A stretch of DNA of 19,785 nucleotides, from positions 1 through 19,785 of the forward strand of contig DGYK01000063.1 of NCBI GenBank assembly GCA_002398365.1, given 5' to 3'. The position numbers and the translations under genes are program-made. Shown in pieces: positions 1-8,600 of this stretch. Source of the stretch: Flammeovirgaceae bacterium UBA5008. Lineage in GTDB: Bacteria; Bacteroidota; Bacteroidia; Cytophagales; Cyclobacteriaceae. The notes below the pieces were generated by a model. It did no database searches and was not told where the DNA came from. It saw only the letters and a program-made list of their open reading frames with translations. Every line of letters starts with the position of its first letter. Position 1 is the stretch's first letter.

Positions 1-1921
1 CTTTTAATAGATTGTGCTGAAGAGTTCTGTAATTAATATTGGGAGGATTTAGAGAAAGACTCATTATCTCCTTTTCATCTGATGAGAATTGATAAGGGTA
101 ATCTCTGGATGTAGTATAATTATAATAGGTATAAGAGCCATTTGCATGTTGAACCTTTACTTCGGAATACCCTATGTCAATAGGTAAAAAAGGAGTATCA
201 AACCATTGAGTAATGTTAATGCCGGGCTCATTAAAATAAAATGCGTATTGAACTTCATTATCAATTACGCCAGAAGAAAAACCTTGAAGAAATTGCTTTT
301 CGTAGAAAAATCTTTCTATCAGATTCTTTGATGGATCTATTCCATCATAACTTTCTATCCGCTTAATCCTTAATCCTCCTCCAATCTTGTTTTGTGAAAG
401 AATACTTGATGCTGTATAGCGATAATCATTGTTTTCGTATTCAAATAGAGTAAACCCTCCAGTAGGGTATATTATTTTCTTTAAAACACCGGCTTGTGTG
501 AAGAGCGGGTTCGGAGACCTATCAATTAAGCCTGTCAATAAATCCCCATTTTTATAAATCGATTCCAAAGGGATACTTGAGTGAAATTTCGGTTTTTCAC
601 CATTATAGTACCCCCAATGATCGAAGCCGCAAATTGAACCATAAGTGGGTGACCACCGCCAAGGCAAAATTGTTTGGTCATATTCTAATTTAAATGATTT
701 TGGTTGAATTGGACTAGTTGTATTGACTTCATCAACTGAAACTAGGTGATATCTATTACCATTAACTATAGTCCCATTCTCAATATTTCGTTCTTGGTAT
801 GGTTGATAATGAAATTGATACGTTTTTATCTCAGTTCCATCTTTTTTTTGAATCCTTAAATTGGTTAGCCGAATTGGGGAAGATGCTGATTGAGTATGCT
901 CCGTACTGATCAGTACTTCAACATTGCTGGATATAATCTTAGATAAATGAATTGCTTCGGTTGTTACATTTGATTCGACTGTTTGGTAATCTTGAGTATT
1001 ATAGCCATATGTACTGCTAATGTAGTTTGCTGCAAACTCTTTAATTGTTACCTCATTGGAATTCATTGATGGGCTATCATCTAAATGGTTTCGATATTGG
1101 AACTCAATAAGAAGCTGTCCATCTGGCGCAATGATCTTCGTCAAATACCAAGCCGTTGTAACATTCGCTGACAAACCACCTCCAGCTCCACCTCCTCCTC
1201 TCCATCCATATCCTCCAGTATTTATTAGCACAATTTTTTCATTTTGTTCAAACACATAACGAACTCCATCTTCTCCAACAATTTCCCACCCATTTATCCT
1301 TTGTCCTGGTTGGCCCTTTAAAAACCAAGTATAAGTGATCTTTATTTTGGAATCAGTAACTGCCAATCCATTTCTGTCAAGCATGAATTTTCCAGACTTT
1401 CCACAGAAGTTGAAAAGAAATTCATCAGGTTCAGTATCTGCACCAAAATACCAATCTCTTTCATCGTCATCCTTTACGTCCAATGGGGAAGAATATGTAG
1501 AGGTCACTTGGTTCCAAACTTCCGGAGTCAATTTAAATCCCACCCCACTAGTTGATTGCTCTATATACCCACTTTGGTATCGTTCATCAAAGTTTCCCCT
1601 TTGATTACGTACAACTACTCCTCCACCGTTTAACACCCATCCAAGGCCCACGAATCCCGGGGATTGATCCACTTTTATGCCAGAGGCATGATAGTCTAGG
1701 GTGACGTCACAATTATAACCCTTTTCAGATATCGTATAGAGAGGAATAGATATATTGGGAAGCCCTTTGTAATAACTAACAGGATAAGAACCATAAATGC
1801 CCAAATTAGCGGCATTCGCTGATGGTTTTATAATCTCCTCAAACTTGATTCCTGCCGTTTGGGCAATCGCACCATTAACTACTAAAATGATTGTGCAAAC
1901 TTGCAACAAAAATGCTTTCAT
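1..1921 (-). CDS. RHS-type secreted protein, N-terminal part (runs off the left edge)
   Basis: An open frame starts at an ATG at 1921-1919 and continues without a stop to the left edge, giving about 640 residues. It begins with a signal peptide (MKAFLLQVCTIILVVNGAIAQ). The mature N-terminus has the pattern seen at the start of many Bacteroidota RHS proteins: SANAANLGIYGSYPVS, then LPNISIPLYTI, LDYHASGIKVD, and FVGLGWVLNGGGVVVRN at about residues 35-95. Further in it has Gly-rich and Tyr-rich beta-strand sequence with phrases such as GGFTLFEYENNDYRYTASS, as expected of an RHS shell. The C-terminal core, and any toxin, lie outside the window. It is a different N-terminal family from the RHS protein pair at 5649-14557. 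A promoter-like element sits about 70 nt upstream. Secretion and the RHS fold are inferred from family resemblance; the final function cannot be seen. Confidence 0.85.
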   Translation of the reverse strand, partial: MKAFLLQVCTIILVVNGAIAQTAGIKFEEIIKPSANAANLGIYGSYPVSYYKGLPNISIPLYTISEKGYNCDVTLDYHASGIKVDQSPGFVGLGWVLNGGGVVVRNQRGNFDERYQSGYIEQSTSGVGFKLTPEVWNQVTSTYSSPLDVKDDDERDWYFGADTEPDEFLFNFCGKSGKFMLDRNGLAVTDSKIKITYTWFLKGQPGQRINGWEIVGEDGVRYVFEQNEKIVLINTGGYGWRGGGGAGGGLSANVTTAWYLTKIIAPDGQLLIEFQYRNHLDDSPSMNSNEVTIKEFAANYISSTYGYNTQDYQTVESNVTTEAIHLSKIISSNVEVLISTEHTQSASSPIRLTNLRIQKKDGTEIKTYQFHYQPYQERNIENGTIVNGNRYHLVSVDEVNTTSPIQPKSFKLEYDQTILPWRWSPTYGSICGFDHWGYYNGEKPKFHSSIPLESIYKNGDLLTGLIDRSPNPLFTQAGVLKKIIYPTGGFTLFEYENNDYRYTASSILSQNKIGGGLRIKRIESYDGIDPSKNLIERFFYEKQFLQGFSSGVIDNEVQYAFYFNEPGINITQWFDTPFLPIDIGYSEVKVQHANGSYTYYNYTTSRDYPYQFSSDEKEIMSLSLNPPNINYRTLQHNLLK

Positions 1922-1991
1922 ACTTTATATATCTTATCGTGACTTCAAATTCTAAAAACAATTGAATACCACAGTTAAAAATCAATGCTTG

Positions 1992-2022
1992 CAAATGTAA
2001 TTAATTCTTGAGCTAAGCTAAA
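1992..2022 (-). promoter_or_regulatory. Bacteroidota-type promoter for the left RHS gene
   Basis: Read on the minus strand, TACATTTG (1999-1992) matches the Bacteroidota -7 consensus TAnnTTTG exactly. Nineteen nt upstream lies TTTA (2022-2019), an imperfect -33 element. The box is about 70 nt upstream of the ATG at 1921. The assignment rests on the consensus match and position only. Confidence 0.5.
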
Positions 2023-2633
2023 GTTTAACTAGCACTTTATTGGCCAATATTTACCTTTTTAGGCATAAGAAAATTATAATACTACAACCATTCAAGTAAT
2101 GTTTAAGCGGCAAATGGCTTGAGGTTAATGGCTTCTATCCTAATTTTAGCAAGTTGTTCATTAGTAGCCCAAATAAATTATCAGATCATATCACGAAAAC
2201 AAACTAGTTTGTCTACTATTCTATTACCAGCTGGTGCTTTCATCCTGCTATTTTATTCACTTCAATTGAAGTAATAACTTTCTTTAACAATGAATTCCTT
2301 AAAATCACACTGGATTTCAGTGGTATTCTTGTTGCGTATAGATATGATCAAATATGTTAACTCATTACGCACCAATAATAGATAACAAGTCAACGTTAAT
2401 GCTGACAATGACGAAGGCCAATCTAACAAAATATCTATGTATTCATTCAGGTAAAAAATCTATGTACTCGACTATTGCGAAGGTCAAGAAATTGATTCCT
2501 TATTTGTTTACAATTTGATAATCTGAAAGAGGCATAGAAACAAGCTATTGAAATTTACTGCCTTCTAATACTGCAATAAAAAAAACATCTATCCTTACAT
2601 CTGTAAAAGACGATTATCTTGGAAGAGCAGTAT

Positions 2634-2894
2634 AGACTAAGGATAGGTTAGGTTATTAGTTGTAAAATAAGGACAGTATGTTAGACTAACACAAACTACC
2701 GATAGCATCAGTAGCTTTAACTTTTGAAAAGGCTGCTAAAAAGCATCTTTAAAGTAAAAAATCAAACACTTAGCTGAGTTTTCAAGAACACTTTTGTCTT
2801 TGAAAAGTAACTCATGAGTTTCAAACACATGAGTAAAGTAGAGACTAAGAATAGCTAGGGGCAGCAATTCAGACTAACACAAACTACAGATTGC
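2634..2894 (+). repeat. Two-block diverged direct repeat (AGACTAA family)
   Basis: Copy 1 has AGACTAAGGATAG (2634-2646) and AGACTAACACAAACTAC (2683-2699). Copy 2 has AGACTAAGAATAG (2842-2854) and AGACTAACACAAACTAC (2871-2887). The 17-mer is identical and the similarity continues for about 7 nt (CGATAGC versus AGATTGC). The spacing between blocks differs: 49 nt in copy 1 and 29 nt in copy 2. Copy 2 ends about 45 nt from the group II intron end. The function is unknown; an old tandem duplication or a decayed element end is possible. Confidence 0.55.
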
Positions 2895-2939
2895 TGGGCG
2901 AGAGCACGGATGATCGAACACAGATTTCATCTCACAACA

Positions 2940-3012
2940 GTCAAGTAGGCAAGGGCATTTCAGCCCAAGCCTCCCACAGAACCCTACGTGAAGTTCTCAC
3001 TTCATACGGCTC
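2940..3012 (-). ncRNA. Group II intron domains V and VI
   Basis: The 34-nt minus-strand segment 3012-2979 starts GAGCCGTATGAAGTGAG and ends CACGTAGGGTTC, folding into the domain V hairpin with the catalytic AGC triad near its base. Domain VI (2978-2940) forms a hairpin closed by GGGC and GCCC around TGAAAT. An A at 2946, the seventh base from the 3' end, is a suitable branch point. These parts carry the splicing active site. Confidence 0.9.
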
Positions 3013-3023
3013 TTGTCATACAA

Positions 3024-4289
3024 TTAAATCCAATTATAAACTAGCCAATGATAAAACAGACCGGGATAACTTTGTTTGGTCGCTCTCAACCAATTAAATG
3101 CCCGCTCATAACTACCGTTGAATCGTTTATACTTGTTTAAAACCCATTTAGCTAAACGAAGGTGTAAGGCCCTCACTAGTTTATGTAAGCCTATCGAATT
3201 GATTTTGCCAAAATACCCAATTAACCCTCGCATCTGAGGATTAATTCTGTTAGCAATTTCTTGAATGGATAATGTAGACTGCTTGTGCCAGTCTAACTTC
3301 TTCCATCCCTTTATTACTTTTGTCCTTGCATTTTGACTCATCTCGCATCCATAGCCAAGAAAAACATCCTCTCCTGCTCGCTTGGATTTGTAAACTTTGG
3401 GCTTAAAATCAAAACCTAGAAAACAAAATTTGTTCCCGTAGTCCTTCCTTTCTTGCCTTTTATAATCCTTGCAGTACACCAGTTGAGTTTTTGTTTCACT
3501 AAGCCAAAGCTTACACTCCAGTAGTCGTAATCGAATTTGATCAAGCAGGTCTTTCGCCTCTTCCTCACTGCTGCAATGTAGCACGACATCATCTGCGTAG
3601 CGTACAAAAGCTAGTTGTGGGTATTTCAACTTTAACCATTTATCCAGCACATAATGTAGATACAAGTTGGCTAGCAGAGGGCTTATTACACCTCCCTGCG
3701 GTGTGCCTTTACCTTGCTTGTGAGTCAATGTGCCATCGGTTGCTTGACTTGGGCATTCAAGCCAACGCTTGATATACATCTTTACCCACTTTTCTTCTAC
3801 ATGTTTATCCAGTGCTTTCATTAGCAACTCGTGGTCTACTTCATCAAAGAAACTTTTGATGTCCATGTCGATCACCCACGCATACTTGCGTACATTCTTT
3901 TGTACTTGCAATAGTGCCTGATGGGCGCTCTTCAGTGGACGATAACCATACGAATGTTCATGAAATTGAGATTCTAGTCTCGGCTCCAGATACGACCGGA
4001 TTACTTCTTGCGCTATTCGATCACTTACTGTCGGGATGCCCAGCTTTCGTTTTCCTCCATTGGTTTTTGGTATCTCTACTTCGCGAACCGGTTGAGGAAA
4101 ATAACTACCCGATGAGAGCCTGTTCCAAAGCTTATACAAGTTCTGCGACACATTGGTTTGATACTGTTCCAAACTCTCCTTGTCTATACCCGCACTGCCT
4201 TGATTCGACTTCACCTTTTGGTAGGCCTTCCTTACCATGTCCTTAGTAATAGGTACCGTTTTCGATTCTGTTTCAAACAATAAGGTCAT
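3024..4289 (-). CDS. ltrA: Group II intron reverse transcriptase/maturase (LtrA-like)
   Basis: This 421-aa intron-encoded protein helps the intron RNA fold and splice and reverse-transcribes it at the target. The RT fingers and palm carry IDMDIKSFFDEVDHELL (about 140-156, first catalytic Asp), GTPQGGVISPLLANLYL (195-211) and the catalytic YADD (231-234). The C-terminal part contains the maturase-specific region around INPQMRGLIGYFGK and ends soon after. There is no C-terminal HNH endonuclease domain, so integration would have to use a replication fork or pre-nicked DNA, as known for other endonuclease-minus introns. The start is ATG at 4289 with AGAGG directly upstream. The frame is full length with no frameshift. 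The intron class is not certain from sequence alone. Confidence 0.95.
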   Translation of the reverse strand: MTLLFETESKTVPITKDMVRKAYQKVKSNQGSAGIDKESLEQYQTNVSQNLYKLWNRLSSGSYFPQPVREVEIPKTNGGKRKLGIPTVSDRIAQEVIRSYLEPRLESQFHEHSYGYRPLKSAHQALLQVQKNVRKYAWVIDMDIKSFFDEVDHELLMKALDKHVEEKWVKMYIKRWLECPSQATDGTLTHKQGKGTPQGGVISPLLANLYLHYVLDKWLKLKYPQLAFVRYADDVVLHCSSEEEAKDLLDQIRLRLLECKLWLSETKTQLVYCKDYKRQERKDYGNKFCFLGFDFKPKVYKSKRAGEDVFLGYGCEMSQNARTKVIKGWKKLDWHKQSTLSIQEIANRINPQMRGLIGYFGKINSIGLHKLVRALHLRLAKWVLNKYKRFNGSYERAFNWLRATKQSYPGLFYHWLVYNWI

Positions 4290-4848
4290 CCTCTTTGCAA
4301 AGTTGTTTTATTAATTGAAACTGCATGACCAGTACCCTTCGCTCCTACTTCATTACAAAGTGCTCTTCGCTACTATGGTACTGTCCGACTTCCTCTTCTG
4401 CTTCGATATTTAAACCTTGTAGGCACAACCTACTTGTGTCTTTTCTCTTCACATCAGATAGAGGACCTCTCGTGTTCCATACTAAAGCCTGAATAAGAGT
4501 CATGCCTCCTAAATGACGATTGCCCTACAACCAGTAAAGTAAGTTCATGTTGTAGTGATCACGTGTTCGCGGAATAACACGCTTTTGACAATGTATTTAC
4601 TTTATCGACACTTCATCGGAGGTTCACTTGCGTTCATCTCTCTTACTCTCACCTGATTCATCTTCGAACCTTTTCCTCTTTCCGTTCAATACCGATTCGT
4701 TACCAAATCAGCACCGAGAGGTGGTTTACAGCCCGTGCTTACACACCGACTGTGATAGGCCTACTATCATCTTTTGTACAGCATAGAAACGCGACCGTCT
4801 GTCTTGTTTCTTTCACGACACACTCCGCGCTAGAGGGGGTATTTCGGG

Positions 4849-5049
4849 ATGACCATTGACCAGTTGGTGAATTTCGATGGCCATATCCCCGATGAAGTAA
4901 CTGTGGGCGATAAAACTTTGATGGAGCAGGTAAAGCTTATTCAGGAACTCGAACCAGAGGAAAAATCTATGGTCTTTAAAATGATCGACACCTTTCTAAC
5001 AAAAAAGAAGTTTAAAGGCTTCTTTCAAAAAAATGTAGCTGCTCTATAA
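4849..5049 (+). pseudogene. C-terminal remnant of an XRE-family (helix-turn-helix) regulator
   Basis: The 66 residues, beginning MTIDQLVNFDGHIPDEVTVG and ending FFQKNVAAL, resemble the C-terminal tail of roughly 120-aa Bacteroidota XRE regulators, with the last DNA-binding helix (FGMTIDQLV) followed by an acidic helical tail. The DNA-binding HTH itself is missing. In-frame codons upstream of the ATG continue plausibly (RGYFG), but a TAG follows at 4831-4833, then the group II intron boundary at 4823/4824. Joining the two intron flanks does not restore an HTH frame: stops at 2911-2913 and 4831-4833 remain. The ATG is therefore probably an internal methionine of a truncated gene. Family assignment is from memory of similar tails. 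A short functional protein cannot be excluded. Confidence 0.6.
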
Positions 5050-5086
5050 ATGCAAAAAGCCCGGAAACTTGCCGGGCTTTTTGCAT
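5050..5086. terminator. Strong bidirectional rho-independent terminator
   Basis: ATGCAAAAAGCCCGG (5050-5064) pairs perfectly over 15 bp with CCGGGCTTTTTGCAT (5072-5086), leaving the 7-nt loop AAACTTG. Each strand ends its stem with a T tract and the plus strand continues with ATTATTTTTTC. It lies between the convergent XRE remnant and the putative immunity gene, whose TAA (5088-5086) overlaps the hairpin edge, so it can stop transcription from both sides. Confidence 0.9.
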
Positions 5087-5652
5087 TATTTTTTCATCTG
5101 ATAATGAGAACTATCAACTTTGTCCATGAAGGAGTTTAAATCAGACACTGACTTGATTTTTTCCAAGTAGTCTTTCAATTCCTCTCTTGATTCTATCCTG
5201 TAAGCAACATCATTGAAAATCATTGAGACTACTTTCTCAATACCTCTCTCAAAACCAACTATCATTAAATCGTGGAATGTATCAATATATACAACCCATC
5301 TTAAAGTGGTGCTGAACAAAAAAAGGTTATAAGCTGATGTAAGTTCTGAATCATCGTTCACCATTCTAAGATAATCCTTGTACTCAGTGTGCATGTCGCA
5401 CTTCACCAGCTTATAAAAATTCTCAGAGTAATCCGAATTAGTAATGTAAAAAGTGTCTTCGTTCAAAGATGATGTCAGCATCACGAACTTTTTAAAATGG
5501 AACTCATCAAAAACGTCCCAGCCTTCAAAAAAAAATGTTTGCCAATCTGATTTCTTAAATAGTCTCTCCGGAAAATTATTTGAATCCACCACCTGCATAA
5601 GTTGGCTTGTTATTGCCTTAACCTGATTGGGGTTTTCTATTACTTCTATCAT
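5086..5652 (-). CDS. Putative immunity protein of the RHS toxin
   Basis: This 188-aa protein has no signal peptide and no membrane segment that I can see, so it should be cytoplasmic. It is acidic (by my count about 32 Asp/Glu against 21 Lys/Arg) and rich in aromatic residues, for example WQTFFFEGWDVFDEFHFKKF near residues 37-56. Its ATG overlaps the TGA of the RHS toxin gene in an ATGA, the usual coupling of a polymorphic toxin with its cognate immunity gene, and the operon ends just after it at a strong terminator. The acidic character fits binding to the basic toxin tip. I do not recognise the family, so the immunity role is inferred from position, size and charge. Confidence 0.6.
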   Translation of the reverse strand: MIEVIENPNQVKAITSQLMQVVDSNNFPERLFKKSDWQTFFFEGWDVFDEFHFKKFVMLTSSLNEDTFYITNSDYSENFYKLVKCDMHTEYKDYLRMVNDDSELTSAYNLFLFSTTLRWVVYIDTFHDLMIVGFERGIEKVVSMIFNDVAYRIESREELKDYLEKIKSVSDLNSFMDKVDSSHYQMKK

Positions 5653-8600
5653 TTATTTGAAAATCTAATTTTCACTTGGGTCGTCACGCCCTCTGTTTTA
5701 ACACTAATCGTTGGGACGCTACCAGTACCACTTCTTAGAGTAACGGTTTGTCCTTGCCCCGTTCTGAAATAACTAACGCTTCCAGTGGTTTTTATCTCAC
5801 CACCGTAATACTTTGCCATAGCGTTAAAGGTCTCTCGAGCGCTGCCAGAGTTTTCATAAATTCTCGCCCCATGATGGGATGTTCTCACGCTCGTTTGCAA
5901 AACTCTTTCGACAGTGGGATTTTCTCCTCTTACGGAGACATTCATTTGCTTTGCACCCGGTAACTTTGCTTGTGAAGCACCTGCTGAACCGGCAGCCAAG
6001 GCAAAACCAAATGCCCCCATCTCACCAGCTTGATAGAAAGAACTTGTTGTTCCGTACTTCTTTTCATATTCGCGCACACCATCTCGCGAGTTCAATGGTT
6101 GCATGATTCCCTGTGCTTCACTTGCTAAAACATATGTCTTGATTGGGCTATCACCTGACATGATCTGATCTCTTTTCTTCATGTCATCAGCATTGTAGAC
6201 GTAACCATTCTTAGTCTTATCTAGGGTCAACCATTGCCCACCACCTAAGTATATCCAGGCTCCGCGGTTATTCTCGACAATTGCTCCTCGTGCATAAACT
6301 TTATCTGCTTCTTCCCCCTGCGGACAAGTCGGGCAATCTCCATAAGGATCATTATAGCGAACCGGATTGTTGAAAGCATAATTGTAAGGAGATAGTTCAG
6401 GAAACATCTCTGCCATTGGGTCGATCTGCCACCAACCTAAACGACCCCACGGATCATACTCTCTTAAGTCAGTCCAATAGATTTGTAAGCCAAGATCATC
6501 AACAAGTTCAGAACCTTCATTGAATTTATATCTGTTCTGTACACTATTCTCTCTCTGGTAACTGTTGAACTCACCACCGAACGGATAATAATCATTCATT
6601 GACACTACCTGGCTTTTCGTTTGTGTCACTTTAAAGTCATCGAAGCAAACTTCCACCGGTGTTTCATTTTCGTTACTTAACCAGATATACACATACCCTG
6701 CCTCGGTAATGGTAATGTCATTATCAGGCTTTAATGGGTAAAACGCAACATCGGAACCATCTTCGCGGCCACCCAGTACACGCTTGTACCCGCTCTTACT
6801 TAAAATCACATTGTAATCTTGGTCAAACACCAGCCAATTCAGGTAGGCTTTTGGTAATGTGCCCGTCTCGGCAGATTTATTAAGTGAGTTACCAAAAGGG
6901 ACGCCCGTGGCGGTGTTACTAGCATAACCAATACCGTCTACCACTATCCCCCCTGCTGCCGTATTGGATGCAATTTGCGAGATCAAAGTGGTCAACCAAG
7001 TCTGATTGGTGCTGTTACTTGGATCAAAATATTTGGCGTAAGCTTCAATCTGAACTTTATCGCCCGGCATTACTGAAATAGAACGTGCCAAACCTACTTT
7101 CTCAGTCTCAGAGCCGCTTAATCGAACTGCATAGCCCGCTGTGGTAGTCGGATTAACTCCTGCGGTGCGGTCAAATAAATAGCCATTAATTCTTCGCACC
7201 TTATCATAATTCAAAAACTGTCCCTGTTCTGTGGATTGATTAGCCGTCTCAAACGTTGCTGTGGCCGGGTCGATTTCGTCTGCTTTCGTTGTAAACGTTA
7301 AGCGCACATTGCCCAAATGATCCTTTAAATGATACTGATACTCATTGTAATTTCCGCTGGCTGCATCTTTTACAATCCGTCCTTCCTCGTGGTTAATGAA
7401 TTGAAGCACGTTGTTTTCATAAATGTACTCTCCTATGTAGTCCGTGGTTTTGGTGACTACATTGCTGGAATTATATACCTCCTGCTTTAGTTTTCTTCCG
7501 CCTGCATCATAGGTGTATTTGATATACTCATTCGTATTCTTCGTTACTTTCTCTGGAAGATTCAAATGGTTGTAAACTATGTTTCCGGTGATGCCTTTGT
7601 TTTGATCCGTCACCATATTTCCGTTTACGTCATAGGTGTAATCATTTCCGGTCGTAGTTTCTACAAAGCCTTCCGTATCCACTGCGCTATCGTCTACCTT
7701 TTGTAATTGATTGCCGAAATACGCATAACTCAGGTCGTCCATCTGTCCATAGGTAGTGATCCCTCCGACTACTCCCGTCTTGCCTTTTCGGGTTAAGAAC
7801 TTAATATTTCCATTCAGATCATAGCCACTGGTGTTGAGTTGGTTGTTCCATATCTTCTCATCAAAGCGGCCGTTGCGGGTAGGATCGGTTGTGTTATAGT
7901 ACTTCGCTTCAACGAGGCGGTTCATCGGGTCGTACGCGTATCCATACGAGTTGGTTCGTGCATCGGGGCCTCGCCAAATGGTTTCGCTGATGTTGCCGTT
8001 GTATTGCGGTGTGCCTCCGTTGGCAGTCGATGTATTGTAGTTCAAATCCATGCTAAACAAGTCACCGGTTGTAGACGTGGTCACATCATTTACTTTGGTA
8101 AGCCACCCTCTGATGTTGTAGCGGTAGTCAACGCTTTGTTTGTATTGGCGATTGGCATCCGGTGTAGCCGCTGGATCAGTATTGTGCAGGTTCTTTGTAA
8201 CCAGTTGCCCAATCTCATTGTATTCGTTTTGTGTGAGCAATACCGTTATTGCTCCGTTAATGCTGTGCCATGTTTTTAGCAAGCGTCCGGCATGGTCGTA
8301 GTCAAATGTGCGGGCTGTTGTTTTGTCTGCCACCGATGGAAGGCCATGAACGGTTTTGGTTGCCAGTACTTTACCGGAGAAATCGTAGATATTGGTTGTA
8401 CAATCTTTGCCGCCCTTATGGTTGTCGGCTATCGTTTGAATAGAGCGATACTTATCATCATAATACACTACGTTTAATAAGAAGGTAGTCGGTGAACTGC
8501 CCAACACTTTAGTCTTCGAGGCAGTCACTTGGCCTTTTACTTGTTGATTCCACGTAGCCTGCGAGTAGGTGCCTGTCGCTGTTGTTTGTGCACTCAACTG

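Larger units (their letters stand above)
1922..2939. other. about 1 kb without a recognisable gene
   Basis: Between the left RHS start and the intron 3' end I find no ORF with family resemblance on either strand. Besides the RHS promoter, the stretch holds perfect palindromes TATTGGCCAATA (2038-2049), ACAAACTAGTTTGT (2199-2212) and ACTTCAATTGAAGT (2259-2272). It also holds a small hairpin (ACTCATG 2810-2816 with CATGAGT 2828-2834) and a diverged direct repeat at 2634-2894. It may be decayed mobile or immunity-gene DNA, but nothing readable is left. Confidence 0.6.
2940..4823 (-). mobile_element. Complete group II intron, about 1884 nt, encoding its own reverse transcriptase
   Basis: On the minus strand the intron starts with GTGTG (4823-4819), the GUGYG 5' consensus, and ends with CTTGAC (AY 3' end, last base 2940). 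The last six bases of the 5' exon, CGCGGA, are perfectly complementary to TCCGCG in the loop of a 6-bp hairpin (plus strand 4562-4581, loop 4568-4575), which I read as EBS1. A possible EBS2 is AGAGG (4679-4675), facing CCTCT in the exon. The roughly 530 nt from 4823 to 4290 would form domains I-III. The RT ORF (3024-4289) sits in domain IV and ends 11 nt before domain V. The intron is inserted antisense to the XRE remnant at 4849. Coherent ends, domain V and an intact RT suggest it is, or recently was, mobile; this is inference. Confidence 0.9.

Noticed and set aside
2634..2894. CRISPR-like array
   Set aside because: Only two copies, with unequal block spacing and no regular spacers or cas genes.
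2891..3097. 68-aa plus-strand ORF over the intron 3' end
   Set aside because: It crosses the intron boundary and runs antisense to domains V/VI and the RT C-terminus; it has no protein-like pattern.
3024..3300. HNH endonuclease domain of the intron RT
   Set aside because: The protein ends right after the maturase region; there are no Cys pairs or HNH motif.
3914..4246. 110-aa plus-strand ORF
   Set aside because: It is fully antisense to the RT gene, whose motifs are intact.
5649..6335. Type IX secretion sorting domain at the RHS C-terminus
   Set aside because: The end of the protein is a variable basic tip; no Lys-rich or beta-sandwich sorting signal is visible.
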